A stretch of DNA of 6,571 nucleotides from assembly GCA_022842565.1 (NCBI GenBank), contig JALHPH010000093.1, positions 1-6,571 on the forward strand. Direction: 5' to 3'. Source of the DNA: Fimbriimonadaceae bacterium. Lineage in GTDB: Bacteria > Armatimonadota > Fimbriimonadia > Fimbriimonadales > Fimbriimonadaceae. The position numbers and the translations under genes are program-made. Below are positions 5,983 through 6,571 of this stretch, piece after piece; the stretch's first letter is position 1; each line of letters opens with the position of its first letter. The notes beneath the pieces are model-generated. The model did no database searches, was not told where the DNA came from, and saw only the letters and a list, made by a program, of their open reading frames with translations.

Positions 5983-6571
5983 CCCACCAGGAAATCAGCG
6001 ACCTTGAACGGCAGCGCGCGATTGGGCACGCCGCAAAGCCCCCCTTTCGGTTCATACGGGAAAACTCGCTTGGCCAGAAACGCCGTGTGCCCATCGCGGT
6101 CTTGGGTCTCGCCGATGATGGTGACAAACGGCGAACAGATGATCGCGTGGCCATCCAGCTGGTAAGTCCGATCAAATGCCGTGACATTGAGAATACCCGT
6201 CTCGTCCTGCAGATCGAAGAACACCACCCGTTTGCCGCTTGGGGTCGGTGGAAACCGCAACCGAATGGGGTTGCCCACGGCGATGGCTCGCGTGCCTGGC
6301 GGGAGTTTTTTTACTTCAGCCCCTGTCAGCCCGCCTCTTTCCTGCACGCGCTCCCTTTCGTATCCCATCAGGTGCATATCGATATCCATGCCCAAAATCT
6401 GCCGTTCCAAAATGCGCTCCTCGATGGCGGTGAGGGAGTGCGGGTGGTTGATCGCGGGCGGCTCGCCAGAGAACATACGGCTTTCATGGTGCTTGAGTGC
6501 CTCAGGCAGCGCCCATAGGAGACCCAGGCGATTGGTGTGCAGCGCATCAAGCGCGCCACAAAGCGTGAGCG
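5979..6571 (-). CDS. DNA polymerase III alpha subunit, DnaE/DnaE2 type, C-terminal fragment
   Basis: The reverse strand is open from the right edge to TAG at 5981-5979, giving 196 residues. The first visible residues, LCGALDALHTNRLGLLWAL (3-21), match the segment after the DnaE helix-hairpin-helix domain. Next comes ERQILGMDIDMHL, in the position of the DnaE LGFYLSGHPL motif. An OB-fold follows at about 95-172, with GKRVVFFDLQDETGILNV as its most typical strand pair. Only about 25 residues follow the OB-fold. Replicative DnaE normally continues with a tau-binding region, whereas error-prone DnaE2/ImuC ends soon after the OB-fold, so a translesion-type or short DnaE is a reasonable inference. 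Without the catalytic domains I cannot separate the two and give no symbol. A downstream ATG at 6476 is internal, not a start. Confidence 0.82.
   Translation of the reverse strand, partial: LTLCGALDALHTNRLGLLWALPEALKHHESRMFSGEPPAINHPHSLTAIEERILERQILGMDIDMHLMGYERERVQERGGLTGAEVKKLPPGTRAIAVGNPIRLRFPPTPSGKRVVFFDLQDETGILNVTAFDRTYQLDGHAIICSPFVTIIGETQDRDGHTAFLAKRVFPYEPKGGLCGVPNRALPFKVADFLVG

Noticed and set aside
1..6571. A novel defence, mobile or CRISPR-like system
   Set aside because: All long frames with coding character belong to recognisable housekeeping or secreted protein families. There are no repeat arrays, integrase, transposase or unexplained gene clusters.

Overview
The window reads as an ordinary, densely packed bacterial chromosome segment of moderately high GC. 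I see no insertion sequence, phage gene, integrase or CRISPR array, and no gene-free stretch longer than about 130 bases once the tRNA is counted. The best guess for the host is Armatimonadota (Fimbriimonadia-like). This is inference from a futalosine-pathway menaquinone gene, a secreted GHL10-type protein with dockerin-like repeats of the style I associate with that group, and scarce Shine-Dalgarno sequences. It was not tested by any search.

Layout, left to right. (1) Positions 1-788, minus strand: most of mqnE, a radical-SAM enzyme of menaquinone synthesis, running off the left edge. Its start has a perfect TATAAT only 6 nt upstream, and a perfect 10-bp inverted repeat lies over the expected -35. 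(2) Positions 869-951, minus strand: tRNA-Leu(UAA). (3) Positions 1035-2936, plus strand: a secreted glycosidase-like protein (GHL10 family) with two blocks of dockerin/EF-hand-like repeats around a beta-rich module. (4) Positions 3015-3387, plus strand: rpmG-rpmF, ribosomal proteins L33 and L32, both lacking the usual zinc-binding cysteine set. (5) Positions 3384-4271, minus strand: a cation diffusion facilitator (metal/proton antiporter). (6) Positions 4321-5982, plus strand: recN, complete. (7) Positions 5979-6571, minus strand: the C-terminal end of a DnaE-type DNA polymerase III alpha subunit, cut by the right edge.

The genes do not form one pathway. rpmG-rpmF is the only clear operon. 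recN and the polymerase fragment both concern DNA repair or replication but are transcribed towards each other. Both convergent pairs (rpmF/transporter and recN/polymerase) overlap by the same 4 bp, CTAA, in which a plus-strand TAA and a minus-strand TAG share bases. There is therefore no intergenic terminator at either junction.

I found no convincing new biological system. The points most worth a second look are the leaderless-type gene starts, the inverted repeat in front of mqnE, the paired loss of zinc ligands in L33 and L32, the Gln substitution at the transporter's first metal site, and the repeat architecture of the secreted protein.
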